64,000 bases of DNA from Symbiodinium natans (taxonomy: Eukaryota; Sar; Dinophyceae; Suessiales; Symbiodiniaceae): NCBI GenBank assembly GCA_905221605.1, contig CAJNDS010000351.1:1-64000 (forward strand). The letters are read 5' to 3'. The notes beneath the pieces are model-generated. The model worked only from the letters and a program-made list of their open reading frames with translations. It was not told the DNA's origin and did not search any database. Made by a program: the position numbers and the translations under genes. Below are positions 24,956 through 34,418 of this stretch, piece by piece. Numbering within the stretch: position 1 is the stretch's first letter; every line of letters starts with the position of its first letter.

Positions 24956-26263
24956 CAGCTGCTCTGACGGAACTATGGAGATGTCAAGAATGGATCTCGG
25001 TTTCCACAGCTTTGGCCATTGCTGGGAGTTATTCCGACTGCGTTTCCGCTCCACCCCACAAGAGGCCAGCTCCCCGTCACCAGGCGTTTTAATTTAAGCA
25101 GGACTTCGACTTCAGCAGGTCAGCTGGAGCACAGGGCACTGCCCTCCGCACCCCGTTCCCTCTCACAAGTTGCGCGTGCTTTTCTCGCCACTGCCAGAGC
25201 CAGTGATGGTGAATGCAGCGGTCACACTTTTTTCTGCGGGACATACTATGAGAATTGGCAGCTCGGGCGTGCGGACCTCACCACCCAAGCCACTGACTTT
25301 GCATCATGTCGCACGCTCTCGCGCAAGCTCTAAGGGGTCCGGATGGCCAGGCGCACTGCAAATTTGTTAGGATTGTCCAAGACCGGACACTTCCCGCCCA
25401 ATCTCCGCAGCTGAGCCAAAGAACGCACCACAACCAGCAGAAATGCCTAAGCTGTCTAATCAACGACAAGCATTCTCATGCCCACTGGCGCCTCAAGCCC
25501 AACATCTAGACTCCCGGCGCCTTGGAAACAAGCGTAGAATCCCAACAGGCGCAAGCATCCAACAAAGCGTGGCCTGCAGCGGCGACTGGCCACAAGTGAG
25601 CAACATCCTGAGGCCGTGAAGGCACACGCGGCCCTGTCTCTCAGCGACCCTTCCGCCACAGCAATCATTGTCAGTCACCGAAAGGGGCACTCCCAAAACA
25701 CTTGGGCTCGGCTACTCTATCTCTTGCTCAGCACTTGACTTGCGCAAAGTTTGCGCTGAGTCCGAGTGCGCTTAATGCCTGCACCAATTCATACAGCTTC
25801 CTGCCAGCCTGGCCAGGATTGGCAAAGCACAGCACCACACTTCCCAAAAGGCCCTTGGAGGTTGCAAAGGGGGTCTGCAACCTGTTTTGTCAACATGCGA
25901 ACGGGCGAAGGAGTCCCACCTTGCACAAATCCACGGCGCCCCTGTGGCGCCCTTCTGCCGACTGCAGCATGTGAGATGCACCACAGCCGGATAAGAATCA
26001 CTGTCATCAGCACTGCCGAGGTCCAGTTTTACCAGCAAACAGCCTCGTCAAAAAATTGCTTTGCGATACTTGAGGGATGCGATCTGCACTGCATATACTG
26101 AAAGCAGTTTGGAACAACCCCAACCGGCTTTGGGGGAGCGGAAGGCCTTCGTGTCCTTCCAGCGGCCACAGGCCTTTGTTTCACCTCCCATCGGATCGCA
26201 GGCGCCATTATCCTGCAAACCATCGATCTCAAGATCAGCGGGAAGGCGATTTTGTCTCGACTT
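24956..26263 (-). CDS. Cluster of host exons of one probable gene, unassigned
   Basis: 26263-26099 (LPADLEIDGLQDNGACDP, KAFRSPKAGWGCSKLLS; donor GTATAT, exactly 55 codons), about 26030-25880 (DLGSADDSDSYPAVVHLTCC), about 25855-25742 (VVLCFANPGQAGRKLYELVQ), about 25695-25510 (SVTDNDCCGGRVAERQGR), about 25445-25335 (LAQLRRLGGKCPVLDNPNKF), about 25275-25155 (TPELPILIVCPAEKSVTAAF) and about 25040-24956 (RSILDISIVPSEQL; donor GTGAGT). The regular order, Cys content and beta-rich peptides suggest a secreted or membrane-surface protein. No family recognised. Confidence 0.58.
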
Positions 26264-26399
26264 CTGCAATATCGCACTCTAAGCACGGTGCAGGGAGGTT
26301 AGCTGGGGTAACAACACTGCCATGAGCCCAAACATCCTAGTGCCTCAAACGTGAGCCTTGGAACTTGACATCACGGCCTTCTCAGCGAAAGGCCTCGCC

Positions 26400-27190
26400 T
26401 TCAAGTTTCTCGAACGAGATTGAGCAGCAGTGCTAGGCATCACTGTCGGCATGTAGGAAAGCCAACTCTTGTGTGAAGAGGCTGTGAAATCCCTCACGGA
26501 TCTCAAAGCCCACCTTCTAGGGCTTGAAGAGCCAGGATCCCTCATGAAGGGGGTTCATGGGTATGATATGGTATGAGATTCAATATTCGGTTAACTGCAG
26601 ATGGCAAGATATGCCATCTCCTGGAGGCTATACGGCTGGAGAGCACAAGGAGTCGGGTCCGAACAGCTCAAGGTTTACCCCGTGGAGTTTAGATGAGTGG
26701 GCCAGGGCCTGAACACTCTAAACATCTGTAATCCGTACCTGAAACCTCCTGAGCAAATTTTGTACATATGGTATCCCTGGGCCGGTCCAACCACATCTCG
26801 ACGTCTCCACGCACTCCTGGGCAACTGGGGATTTCCTGTAAACCTTGCTGGCCCCTTCGGCTCAGGGTTTAAAAGGTTTTTTCAGTTTAGGGTGAGGGAG
26901 TGTAGGCTGTCAGCAGGTGGATCTCTTCCAGAGGGAAGAATCCGCGATGACACCAACTGACCTTGTTGCTTGCTCTTCCTGCATTGAACTCGATGAACCA
27001 CAGGATGTCTCACAAGGTTTAGGTGGCCCACACACTGAATTCTGCAATGGCAACTACCAACAACGAAGTAAACCCTGAACCCTCACTCGCCAAATCCCAG
27101 CGTCCATTTGCCCAGACGTTCTTGACAACGGACGCTGGCAGAGTTTGCCCAAACAAGTCATTGGCCTCCTTTTGGCTGAAGCCAAACCAC
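26400..27190 (-). CDS. Cluster of host exons, unassigned
   Basis: 27190-27087 (WFGFSQKEANDLFGQTLPAS, acceptor GCTCAG, donor GTGAGG), 27008 to about 26893 (ILWFIEFNAGRASNKVSWCH, FFPLEEIHLL) and a weaker one about 26512-26420 (EGFHSLFTQELAFLHAD). Codon bias is strong in the first two. They probably continue into the exons at 25-26.3 kb. Confidence 0.55.
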
Positions 27191-27764
27191 CTGAGCCGAA
27201 AGATCCAGTGGGCTTTTGGGTTGTGTGGGTTGCAGTTGTGGGAACTTTTGTTGGTTGGCTTTCTTTGTCGAAAACTTGGCGAAGGTTCTTTTTGAGAGTT
27301 GGGGGTCTGGGGGGAAAGATTTGACGCGAATGCGTGCGTTCAGTGTTCGCAAGCGTTCACACCGAGTGTTCGCAAGCGCCCAGAAGCGTGCGTACGTGCG
27401 AGCCACCATCCTCCTGACTGCCATCGCTTTGGGGGTTTATTCGATCTTCGCAAGAACTTGACAGCGACGTGCTGAGATGGTGACATCGCCATCCTTGTGA
27501 CTGCTTCGGAGCTTCGGTTTGCCTTGGCAAAACGAGCTGACAGCCACGTGGATGCTGCTTGTGGGGGTCAATGTTTGTCGTTACCTTTGGAGTTTTCCTG
27601 AAACTCCGGACAACCAATGCCGTTGCCGCCGAAATCCTTCTTGCGCGCGAGCGATTCATCGAGCGAAAACCGACGCTATTACATCGTGACTTTTTTTTTG
27701 TGGCTTCTGGTGTCCGTCTACCATTTTTTCTGGTCGAGGTGTATGCTTCATGCTTGTGCAACAA

Positions 27765-28114
27765 TTACCAGTTTCTCAGGCTAATGGGAAAGACGATCAT
27801 GAAGAAGGGTGAGGTCCGTTGCTTCAAGCTCCCTAATGAACCAGCCTTCCCTGACATCACTGAGTCACTGCTACAGCCTGCTGACATGCAGCTTGAGCAA
27901 CGCAGGGATTGCCCGACAATATGCATCTTCTGCATCATATACGAACACCCTAAGTAGCAGGAGAAGCCAAGAGACATGCCTTCCGTCTTGGGGTCTTTGT
28001 AGAGGTTGTGAGTGCTGTCACTGAGCACAGTCAGGAACTTCTGGCTATGCGGAACGGTGTGGAACACGTCCTTCAGGAGTGTGGCACTGTGACCCTCGTT
28101 ATCATCCCTCCCGC
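27765..28114 (-). CDS. Probable host exon, Cys-rich end
   Basis: An open minus frame of about 116 codons: TLLKDVFHTVPHSQKFLTVL, THNLYKDPKTEGMSLGFSCY, then a Cys-rich tail (CSSCMSAGCSS) to a stop at 27765. The first 55 codons have clear C/G third positions; the rest may be readthrough past a donor. It lies between CA tracts, 380 bp from the element's edge. Confidence 0.5.
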
Positions 28115-28116
28115 CC

Positions 28117-28345
28117 CGGAAAAAACAAACACACACACACACACACATACACACAGGTTCGCACCATCTTTCGAAGGAGTCGTCAAGCCTGGGATTAAAT
28201 CTAATCTTTCTGCCTCCGGGGGGCCCCCCTTACAGGTACACATTGGAACGTCTTCAATGCTTCACCAGAGAATGTGGTGTTTTCGTTGGCAGTGATCCCA
28301 CAGACTCTGTCACAGCCCACTGCAATTTATTAATCCTTGGCAAAC

Positions 28346-28386
<41 letters not shown>

Positions 28387-28495
28387 TACGCACAGACACC
28401 CACACCCACACAGCCACTCACGCACTCACGCACACGCACACCCACCCACACACACACCCACACACACACACAGACACACACACACACAGACACAC
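28117..28495. repeat. CA/TG microsatellites flanking the retroelement on the left
   Basis: A CA tract at 28130-28155, a TG tract at 28348-28383 and CA with interruptions at 28394-28500. The last tract runs into the element boundary. Between them, 28225-28310 resembles a segment inside the terminal repeat (29446-29515). Confidence 0.9.
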
Positions 28496-29646
28496 ACACA
28501 CTTTTTGTTTTAGTGCTCCACATATTCATGTAGTTGGAGATCTGCTGGAGAAGGACATGCTCAAGCAAGCTGCCGAGGCGAACGTCCAAGATGATGAAGT
28601 AGAAGGGTCACGAATGAAACTTTATATGAAGTATCCTATCATAAACACATACACGTGAACACACATGTTCGAATTCGATGACGATGCTGCATCTGCCCAA
28701 ACACTCATGCTCGGCACTTCGGTTGCTCACTTCTTGTGAAGTATGCTCCAACGCTCATGCTCATCCCTTCAGTCTGTCACCGCGTGCTACATCTGCTCAG
28801 ACACTCATGCTCATCACTTCAGTTGCTCACCGTATGCTAATTCTGCTCCAACGTTCATGCTCATCACTTCAATCTGTCACAACGTGCTACATCTGCTCAG
28901 ACACTCATGCTCATCGCTTCAGTTGCTCACCGTATGCTAATTCTGCTCCAACGCTCATGCTCATCACTTCAGTCGGTCACAGCGTGCTACATCTGCTCAG
29001 AGACTCTTGCTCATCACTTCAGTAGCTCACCGTATGCTAATTCTGCTCCACTGCTCATGCTCGTCACTTCAGTCGTTCCTACCATGCTAAGTCTGCTCCA
29101 ACATTCATGCTCCGAACCTTCTCCATGTTCTCGTCCATGTTCATGCTCGTTCGCTGGACATGTTCCATCACCATGCTAAAATGACATGCTCACGCAATTC
29201 TGCACAGCTGCTTTGCTATTCACAACACACAAGCTAACAGCATCACGATCCACTCAAGCTTGATGGGCTCGAGATCTTCTGGGGTTTGGGGTATGTCATG
29301 CTCACGGCTCGAAGAATTCACCCACATGCCAAGCAAAAAACGAAATCCACGTTGTAAACTGCGTTGTGGTTGAGGTAGTAGACAAACAACAGCGAGGATG
29401 GTACCAATGCACAGCTTGCATTACAGGATGTCTAAGACAATCACGCAGGTACACGTTCTGGCGTCCCAGAACGCTTCACCACCAATTGCAAGTGTCTTCG
29501 TTGGCAGGAGACTTGCAATGGTGCTCCTGCCCCCTGCTGAAATTCACATGCAAGCTTCTGGTTGGCCTATAACTCCGTGCTTCTTTTCGATCTCGTATGC
29601 AGTGCTTGTGGACGATCCCGCATGTACAGCGGTGTGCCACACACAC
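28496..29646 (-). repeat. Downstream terminal direct repeat (pseudo-LTR)
   Basis: 1,151 bp matching 50386-51536 at a constant offset of 21,890. I found no difference in the lines compared, and the ORF translations in the two copies are identical. Similarity ends at 28495/50385 and 29647/51537. It lies downstream of the last element gene, which stops 37 bp away at 29684. Contains a 50-bp tandem array and no convincing protein gene. Confidence 0.93.
28695..29144. repeat. 50-bp tandem array in downstream repeat, about 9 units
   Basis: Units begin at 28695, 28745, 28795 and so on every 50 bases to 29095. Two variants alternate, one starting gctccaacg and one starting gctcagaca, so the higher-order period is 100 bp. 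Each unit carries the core ctcatgctcatcacttcagt or a close variant. The last units are more diverged. Confidence 0.92.
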
Positions 29647-29683
29647 CCCTTTCGGGGCGACAAATGGATTGAGAGCATGTAAC

Positions 29684-30055
29684 TCACACGTAGAGGTAGT
29701 CCAAGTCTGCGAACTTTTCAGCTCTCTGTTTGGCTTGTTTGTGCGGCGCCGTGATCAGGTGGATCTCCCATTGTCGTACTGTTCTGGATGCGATTCTGCA
29801 AATTGGACATGCCAGGTACTTGTCCTCCGTCGGGTGGCATTTCATCTTCTTGACTTTGCCGTATTTGTGATGTTTCCGATGTCGATTGGGATTTGGACAA
29901 GATCTGCTTCTGGGCGTGTGGTAGTCATCTCTGGCTTGGTACTTCAGGAGCATATCTTGCACCCGCTTGGTACTCTCTTGCTGACTCATCACCACGTTGA
30001 AGTCGGCCCTGTTCTTGATGTAGCGGGAGTGGTACATGATTTCGTGGCTGGTCAT
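29684..30055 (-). CDS. Element gene 14, U1/matrin-type zinc-finger protein
   Basis: The first ATG in frame is 30055 (123 aa). The same frame is open to 30199 with coding-like codons from a GTG, so an upstream or spliced start is possible. A basic segment (RHRKHHKYGKVKKMK) precedes a zinc finger CPICRIASRTVRQWEIH...H with spacing C-x2-C-x12-H-x5-H and a Trp before the first His, typical of U1-like/matrin RNA- or DNA-binding fingers. It is the last gene of the element, ending 37 bp before the terminal repeat. Confidence 0.72.
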   Translation of the reverse strand: MTSHEIMYHSRYIKNRADFNVVMSQQESTKRVQDMLLKYQARDDYHTPRSRSCPNPNRHRKHHKYGKVKKMKCHPTEDKYLACPICRIASRTVRQWEIHLITAPHKQAKQRAEKFADLDYLYV

Positions 30056-30472
30056 GGTGTTGTGCTTCCGCCGCTGGGGTGCGCTGGTAGCAAGGCAATG
30101 GGAATGGCTACTCTTTATGTGAAGCAGCTGCACGTCACGATCACAAGTCAGCTCATCAGAGAGAATGCTGCATCGGCTTTGGGCTCTAGTGACTTTCACT
30201 CAGTGAATGGTTCTGACGCACAAGGATGACAGTGCATTCACATCCGATGCTCGCTGTTGACACATGTTCTTTTTCTCATCGGGTTGTGGAACAGCCCCAT
30301 GTGACACTGCGCCGAACACTGATTGTGACAAGTTTTGGCACAGTTGCACAAACGCTCAAAACTGAAAGAAGCTCTGCATGCGCTACAGACTATGCCGGTG
30401 ATGCATCCAAATCGCACGCTTCCATTCAACACTAATATGGCCTGATGTCAGCGGGGGATAGGGTTGAGGAGG

Positions 30473-31027
30473 TTATGGTCTGCATGTCGAGCATGGTTTG
30501 AACAGCATCTCGACCTCTGCTCTCTGGTAGGATTTGACGTCTTGCTCGGCCGAATTGAGTATCTTGCCGCATCCTTTTCGGTGATAGATGGTGCTCTTCT
30601 TGGTGACAAACACTACGTTGGGATCCACCTCGTTGTTGAGGTTGGGGTGGGGGCGGGTGGTCTTCTTGGGCTTCGGATCGAGGTCGATAGGTTTGTCGTC
30701 ATGGCGAAGAGGAGCGAAACCCTTGTAGTCGTGGAGGCAGGCGTTGGGTGCCGATGCCGAGCTTGGGGTGGTAGCGCGGGTGGAGTGTGGAGTACCTTCT
30801 GATTTGATCTTCTTAGACGCGGGGGGATCACATTGCTCTTCCGGTTCTCCAAGTGGTCTGTGGCCTTGTTGGAGCCTTTGAACGTCGTTGCACATGATGG
30901 CGTTGGTGATGTGTTGTGCGGCGAGAGCTTTGTCATGGTCCGGCAGCCGGAGGTAGCACGTGGTGATGTCGTTGGGATCCGATGCGGCCATGATGAGCCA
31001 TGCCGCCATCACTTCATTGGACGCCAT
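30473..31027 (-). CDS. Element gene 13, small protein with Ada-like zinc-binding C-terminus
   Basis: 184 aa from ATG 31027. A helical N-terminus is followed by a disordered basic/Pro linker with a possible nuclear-localisation stretch (SKKIK at 71-75; PKPKK at 118-122). The C-terminus has STIYHRKGC (His149, Cys153) and YQRAEVEMLFKPCSTCRP (Cys179, Cys182). This matches the YH...C...A......PC..C.P pattern of Ada-type metal-binding modules found in nucleases and repair proteins. It therefore probably binds zinc and nucleic acid; the exact role is unknown. Confidence 0.75.
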   Translation of the reverse strand: MASNEVMAAWLIMAASDPNDITTCYLRLPDHDKALAAQHITNAIMCNDVQRLQQGHRPLGEPEEQCDPPASKKIKSEGTPHSTRATTPSSASAPNACLHDYKGFAPLRHDDKPIDLDPKPKKTTRPHPNLNNEVDPNVVFVTKKSTIYHRKGCGKILNSAEQDVKSYQRAEVEMLFKPCSTCRP

Positions 31028-31216
31028 TGCTCTGCTGTGAGGTCTGCGTAATCGCTGGGCCGTCTATGTCAAATAAAAGCCAGTGGTGGGGAGGGCAAGG
31101 GTAGGGACACATGTCAAGCACACTGTACAGCACAAGACCAAGCATGAGCTTCATCGACACTTCTTTTGGCTGCGGGGACAGCAGTGGGTCTGAGGTCGGA
31201 AGTCATAGCCCTTGTT

Positions 31217-32536
31217 TTAATGGTCCGGATGGGCTGTGAATGGTGCTCCGCTATGTCCGAATTCCGTCTGCCGCATGTGGTGATAGTTGAGCAGGTAATC
31301 TCTGGGGTCGTTGAGCGCATGGTGCATGATGATCTGGATTATTTGGTTGTGTTGTCTCATCCAATGCAACGTGGCCGTTGCAATGGTCTTGGGCCGCATC
31401 ACAATGGCTACCGCATCCTTGTAGTAGTTGATCATCAAGGTCGTGGCTAGGGTGCGGTCGCACTTGGCTTGTTGTTCCACTATGTCTCGGTGGTCATCTG
31501 AGTTGATGAAGTTGTAGCTCTGTTGGCAATATGACGCAATGGTCTTGAGGATGATGTACACTTCGGTGGGTGACATTCTGATGTTGAAGTCGACTTCTTG
31601 ATGAACCTGCCACGTCCAAATCTGGCTTGCGATGGTGGTGTACTTGATGAAGTGCTGGAGATGTCGGTGATGCAGGAAGCGATGGGCGGCACTGATGATC
31701 TTCCACGGTTGTAGAGGGATGGTCGTGAGGAGTACGCCGTATATCTCTGATATGTCTGTTCCATCCGTCCATTGCGGGTGCGTGTCAGGGAACTCAACGT
31801 GGGATTCATGGTACACCGGAGGTTCGATGTCACCGGGGTCCGAGTACGTATGGAGCATTGCACGTTCCTGTTGTCGATCAATCGCTAAGTGGAATGCGAA
31901 CAGGTAGAAGTAGTTGAGTTGAGTTTGAACGATATCGTTCAACACTTGCGGATCCACGTGGAATAGGTGTTCAGCTGATTCTCCTGTGTGAGGATATGGC
32001 TGGTCTGGCCGACGGAAACGGAGCATGCATCGAGCAAGGTGTGCCATGTCCAGCTGGATTTTGTGTTCGTCTTCGTGGATCGTCCATTGTGGCTCCGGGG
32101 TGCACCGTAGGCAATGGTGCATATATCGAAGGTCGGGTCCTGCATTGTGTAGTTTGCGGCATTGCCCGTCAAATGATTTGCACGTCCATCTCAATGCGTT
32201 GATTTCATGGAGCGGAAGGACTAGTCCTGTGATTTGAACGTGGTCTTCACTGTTGATCTGCACGAAGGGCCCGTATGGTCCGGCTGGTGGTACGTGTTGA
32301 GGAAGCCAAGCCATTGTGGTAGAAGCCGGAACAGTCAGTGCTCGAGCTGGACTCCACCGTAGAAGTTGTATGGGCTGCGGATGGTGGTGCCGAAAACTGG
32401 CAAGTTGTTCTCTCATACGGGCCAGCTGAGCGTCATTGAAGTGGGACTCGAACTCGTGTCGCTTTAGGCCGATGTTGATTTCGTAGTGCCAGAACAAGTA
32501 CTCCAGGATCGTTGTGATGGACGTGTCCGGGATCAT
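31217..32536 (-). CDS. Element gene 12, unrecognised helical protein
   Basis: The frame is open from 32656, but the first ATG is 32536, giving 439 aa (MIPDTSITTILEYLFWHYEI). Helical and rich in His, Gln and Trp. Contains INALRWTCKSFDGQCRKLHN, an F-box-like patch similar to one in gene 4, and a His/Ile-rich C-terminal half. No active-site motif seen. If a non-ATG start is used, 33 more residues precede. Confidence 0.7.
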   Translation of the reverse strand: MIPDTSITTILEYLFWHYEINIGLKRHEFESHFNDAQLARMREQLASFRHHHPQPIQLLRWSPARALTVPASTTMAWLPQHVPPAGPYGPFVQINSEDHVQITGLVLPLHEINALRWTCKSFDGQCRKLHNAGPDLRYMHHCLRCTPEPQWTIHEDEHKIQLDMAHLARCMLRFRRPDQPYPHTGESAEHLFHVDPQVLNDIVQTQLNYFYLFAFHLAIDRQQERAMLHTYSDPGDIEPPVYHESHVEFPDTHPQWTDGTDISEIYGVLLTTIPLQPWKIISAAHRFLHHRHLQHFIKYTTIASQIWTWQVHQEVDFNIRMSPTEVYIILKTIASYCQQSYNFINSDDHRDIVEQQAKCDRTLATTLMINYYKDAVAIVMRPKTIATATLHWMRQHNQIIQIIMHHALNDPRDYLLNYHHMRQTEFGHSGAPFTAHPDH

Positions 32537-32682
32537 ATTGCTCTGGGCGCGACCAATGGGTGGTGATACCGATCTCTGAGCACTGGGGTGGGAGAGTTGG
32601 CTTTCACTTGCACATGCACTAATGATTGATCGCACACAACTGGCAAACGTCTTTTTTCATCGGAAGAACCTGACGCATTGGT

Positions 32683-34083
32683 TTAAATAATTGGGTGGGA
32701 GGAAATGGGGAAGGTCTGTCCGTTGGTGTTCATGCGCGTTGGGGTGGTTCTGTAGTACGCATTGGGCTGAAACTGGTAGTGCCAGAACTTCACAATGAGG
32801 TGGCAGTGCGTGTCGACCCAGAGCTCGCTGAGTGGTGGGCCTCCCTCCGTGTCTGTGAACTCCTCTTGCATGTCCTGCGTGAATTGTTGCAAGTCGAGAT
32901 CAATGTGGGAGCCGTTGTCCGTGATCTCTCTGGTGTTGCTGCGGCATATGCCGTGTTGCTCCATGCGCTTGAGGATGCAGGATACCTCGTCGTAGGTCAT
33001 GAACTGGGTGTCCCCTTGGATGAACAAGTAGTACCATGTGCGTATGGTGTCGTGGAGGTTGAACATGCGGATGATGCGAAAATGTCTGGTGGGATCGTTT
33101 TCGCATAGTTTGGTGGCGAGGTGCACGATGGAGGAGAGCTCCGGCCAGGCTTGTTGATGCGACAGGGCTTGGACGTAGTTGAGCATCATCAAGCATTGTA
33201 TGTGACCAGTCTGGTACTCCGCCGTGATTTGGGGTGTGTGTTGAACATACAATCCCAGGATGCTGCGATGCGCGAAGTAGCACTCCTCGATGAAGAGGTC
33301 GTGGTGGTCCACGTGTCTGTATGGTATTTGGCTGACGGGTTGAGGTGCAAAGACGAGTTCAGCTCCACCTTTTGTCATCCGTTTATTGCGCCACTGAAAT
33401 GCCAGCACGGTCGGCCACGTGGATCTATGGTCGTGCATGGGAAAGATGTGAACCTGTGTTTGTGGTAGTATGCGCCTGTCCACTAGATAGTCGTAGAAGT
33501 CCCTGGAGAACTCCTCGTTGCGTACAAGGAACTTGAACGTGACGAAGTCGGGTTCTCCTTGTTTGATGGCATGGACCACGTTGTTGACTGCTTTGTTAAC
33601 GCCCTTTAGGGTTTGGCATTGGTACATCTCCATATAGAAGCCGTGGATGGCCGTGACGTTCAGGTTCATGTACTGCACGACTGGTCGGGATCTTGCGTGG
33701 TCCACAAATCGGAGTTGAGTTGGCGAGCGATATCGATGACGTAGTTGAGCCCGCAAAATCTGATGGGCGAATACTGCTCCTTTGTGTAGTCGCTGTTGGC
33801 CTGCGGCCAGGGAGTCAGCTTCCATGGGCAGGTCCTCCATGACGCATCGATGTATCAGGGATTCCGGGTCTTCTTGTTGTGCAAGCGAATGCTCTAGATG
33901 AGGAGACAGGGTAGGGTCCAAGCTCAACACCGTGCTGCTCCGTTTGTGTCGTAGTGCTTGAAGGTGGAGCTGAACTTCCTTGTCGGTCATGTGCCTGAGG
34001 TCCTTGGAGATGCCCTCGTCCATGAAGATGAATCTGTATTTCTTGCCGAGCTCCGGGAGTATTAGGGGAAGGATTTGATCCAT
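32683..34083 (-). CDS. Element gene 11, IFMDE-motif protein, unrecognised
   Basis: 466 aa from ATG 34083. It shares the N-terminal hydrophobic-IFMDE motif with gene 10. The middle contains HGFYMEMYQCQTLKGVNKAV and FKFLVRNEEFSRDFYDYL; helical stretches follow (QCLMMLNYVQALSHQQAW). The composition is of a folded soluble protein without disordered ends. It lies 147 bp upstream of gene 12. The function is unknown. Confidence 0.74.
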   Translation of the reverse strand: MDQILPLILPELGKKYRFIFMDEGISKDLRHMTDKEVQLHLQALRHKRSSTVLSLDPTLSPHLEHSLAQQEDPESLIHRCVMEDLPMEADSLAAGQQRLHKGAVFAHQILRAQLRHRYRSPTQLRFVDHARSRPVVQYMNLNVTAIHGFYMEMYQCQTLKGVNKAVNNVVHAIKQGEPDFVTFKFLVRNEEFSRDFYDYLVDRRILPQTQVHIFPMHDHRSTWPTVLAFQWRNKRMTKGGAELVFAPQPVSQIPYRHVDHHDLFIEECYFAHRSILGLYVQHTPQITAEYQTGHIQCLMMLNYVQALSHQQAWPELSSIVHLATKLCENDPTRHFRIIRMFNLHDTIRTWYYLFIQGDTQFMTYDEVSCILKRMEQHGICRSNTREITDNGSHIDLDLQQFTQDMQEEFTDTEGGPPLSELWVDTHCHLIVKFWHYQFQPNAYYRTTPTRMNTNGQTFPISSHPII

Positions 34084-34418
34084 CTTGCTCGACTATGTAC
34101 AACGGTTGCTTCAAAGTCTCTCACAGCATGCCACATGCTTTTGTTACCTAACATGGGACTGCACTGTGCAAGTGTTCTTCAGCATGCCGTGGCTTCACTG
34201 TCAAATGCGCTTGTCCCGATGCTTTGACCGTGTGAAGAATTTGCCGCAAACAAATCATGTCTCTGTCCGATGGAATGCGCACTCCGAAAATCTGAGTTGC
34301 AAATCTCTATGTTTTCGAATTTCACATCACAACGCACACGAGTCTTGTCCGCATTAGCATGCGAACCTGCCATCTACGGGTAAATGTGATTGAGTGGTGT
34401 CTGTCGTCGTCGATGACT
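34084..34418. other. Intergenic spacer within the element
   Basis: 335 bp between genes 10 and 11, AT-richer than the genes. I see no supported ORF, no tandem repeat and no terminator-like structure that I would defend. It may hold a promoter for gene 11 or a processing site. Confidence 0.4.

Noticed and set aside
27559-27957. 132-codon plus ORF
   Set aside because: It overlaps a better-supported minus exon and runs on into unrelated sequence; codon bias is weak.
28678-29179. Plus-strand ORFs of 90-115 codons repeated at 50568-51069
   Set aside because: They translate the 50-bp array of the terminal repeats; the peptide is periodic.
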